From an uncultured Bacteroidales bacterium (lineage in GTDB: Bacteria > Bacteroidota > Bacteroidia > Bacteroidales > UBA932), in assembly GCA_937900465.1 (NCBI GenBank), contig CALCEJ010000117.1, positions 1-5,731 of the forward strand: a stretch of DNA of 5,731 nt, given 5' to 3'. Positions 5,342 through 5,731 of this stretch are shown piece after piece (within the stretch, counting starts at the first letter, position 1; each line of letters begins with the position of its first letter). The notes under the pieces were generated by a model. The model was not told where the DNA came from, did not search any database, and saw nothing but the letters and a program-made list of their open reading frames with translations. Made by a program: the position numbers and the translations under genes.

Positions 5342-5731
5342 ACACTGACAATGCATATATGTTCCCGACCTCGGTGAAGGAGGTTGAGGCCCTGGGGTGG
5401 GATTATATCGATATAATCCTGTTCTCCGGGGATGCGTTTATCGATCATCCTTCGTTCGGGACTGCGGTTATTGCGAGGTGGCTCCAGAAGTGGGGATACA
5501 GGGTTGCTGTGGTGCCTCAGCCTAACTGGCGGGATGACCTCAGGGATTTCCGGAAGCTTGGCGCTCCACGGCTTTATTTTGGCCTGAATTCCGGCGCTAT
5601 GGACTCGATGGTCAATCACTATACGGCGTCGAAACGGCTCAGGCACGATGATGCTTATACTCCGGAGGGTAAGGCCGGCGCGCGGCCGGACTATGCAGTA
5701 ACGGTATATACGAAGATACTGAAGGAGTTGT
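5338..5731 (+). CDS. ygiQ: YgiQ-family radical SAM protein, N-terminal part (UPF0313), cut by window end
   Basis: An open frame of 131 complete codons that runs off the window. It starts at ATG 5338, which overlaps the tcdA stop by 4 bp (ATGA). A second ATG at 5359 would shorten it by seven residues. Conserved YgiQ N-terminal blocks are visible in order: FPTSVKEVEALGWD, then SGDAFIDHPSFG (about 30-41), QPNWRDD, LYFGLNSGAMDSMVNHYTA, and RLRHDDAYTPEGKAGARPD. Full-length members are around 600-750 residues and carry the CxxxCxxC iron-sulfur motif of radical SAM enzymes well after this region, so the catalytic part is not seen here. The cellular role of YgiQ is not established to my knowledge. 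It is the fourth gene of the rluA-hydrolase-tcdA cluster. Confidence 0.94.
   Translation, partial: MNTDNAYMFPTSVKEVEALGWDYIDIILFSGDAFIDHPSFGTAVIARWLQKWGYRVAVVPQPNWRDDLRDFRKLGAPRLYFGLNSGAMDSMVNHYTASKRLRHDDAYTPEGKAGARPDYAVTVYTKILKEL

Noticed and set aside
5188..5646. 152-codon minus-strand frame across the tcdA-ygiQ junction
   Set aside because: The plus strand there encodes conserved TcdA and YgiQ blocks joined by an ATGA overlap. The minus frame is Arg/Pro-rich shadow.

Overview
The window looks like a piece of a Bacteroidota (probably Bacteroidales) chromosome with moderately high GC coding DNA. The clearest signal is the promoter style. Two AT-rich spacers carry perfect matches to the Bacteroidota -7 consensus TAnnTTTG, each with an upstream TTG/TTTG at the right distance: TATATTTG for the tRNA-Cys gene and TACATTTG for the gene at 2186. 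Most genes also lack a Shine-Dalgarno sequence. The protein families (AspC-like aminotransferase, DUF389 membrane protein with a C-terminal coiled coil, Fur-family repressor, RluA, TcdA, YgiQ) fit this assignment. The assignment rests on these features, not on a database match.

Layout. (1) Positions 1-388 are the last third of a class I/II PLP aminotransferase. It converges on a tRNA-Cys(GCA) gene on the minus strand (417-487), with a short bulged hairpin between the two 3' ends. (2) An AT-rich divergent spacer (488-530) holds the tRNA promoter on the minus strand, a weaker promoter-like motif on the plus strand, and a perfect 13-bp palindrome. (3) A DUF389 multi-span membrane protein (531-1754) overlaps a Fur-family zinc-finger repressor (1744-2148), so the two are probably one transcript. 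(4) An unrecognised 153-residue, tyrosine-rich protein (2186-2647) sits between its own consensus promoter and a clear intrinsic terminator, so it looks like a one-gene unit. (5) A tightly packed plus-strand cluster follows: RluA-type pseudouridine synthase (2682-3695), alpha/beta hydrolase (3701-4615), TcdA-like tRNA dehydratase (4616-5341) and the N-terminal part of a YgiQ-family radical SAM protein (5338 to the window end). The junctions are 5 bp, 0 bp and a 4-bp ATGA overlap.

Working together. Two members of the last cluster (RluA, TcdA) modify RNA. YgiQ is a radical SAM protein of unsettled role, and the hydrolase is of unknown substrate, so the operon leans towards RNA modification without proving a common pathway. 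The DUF389-Fur pair suggests a metal- or stress-linked membrane function, but the DUF389 activity is not established. No mobile element, CRISPR array, phage gene or toxin-antitoxin pair is visible. There is no stretch over 300 bases without a gene; the longest non-coding gap is 43 bp. Nothing here is strong evidence for a wholly new system. The least explained items are the orphan protein at 2186, the palindrome in the divergent promoter region and the DUF389-Fur pairing.
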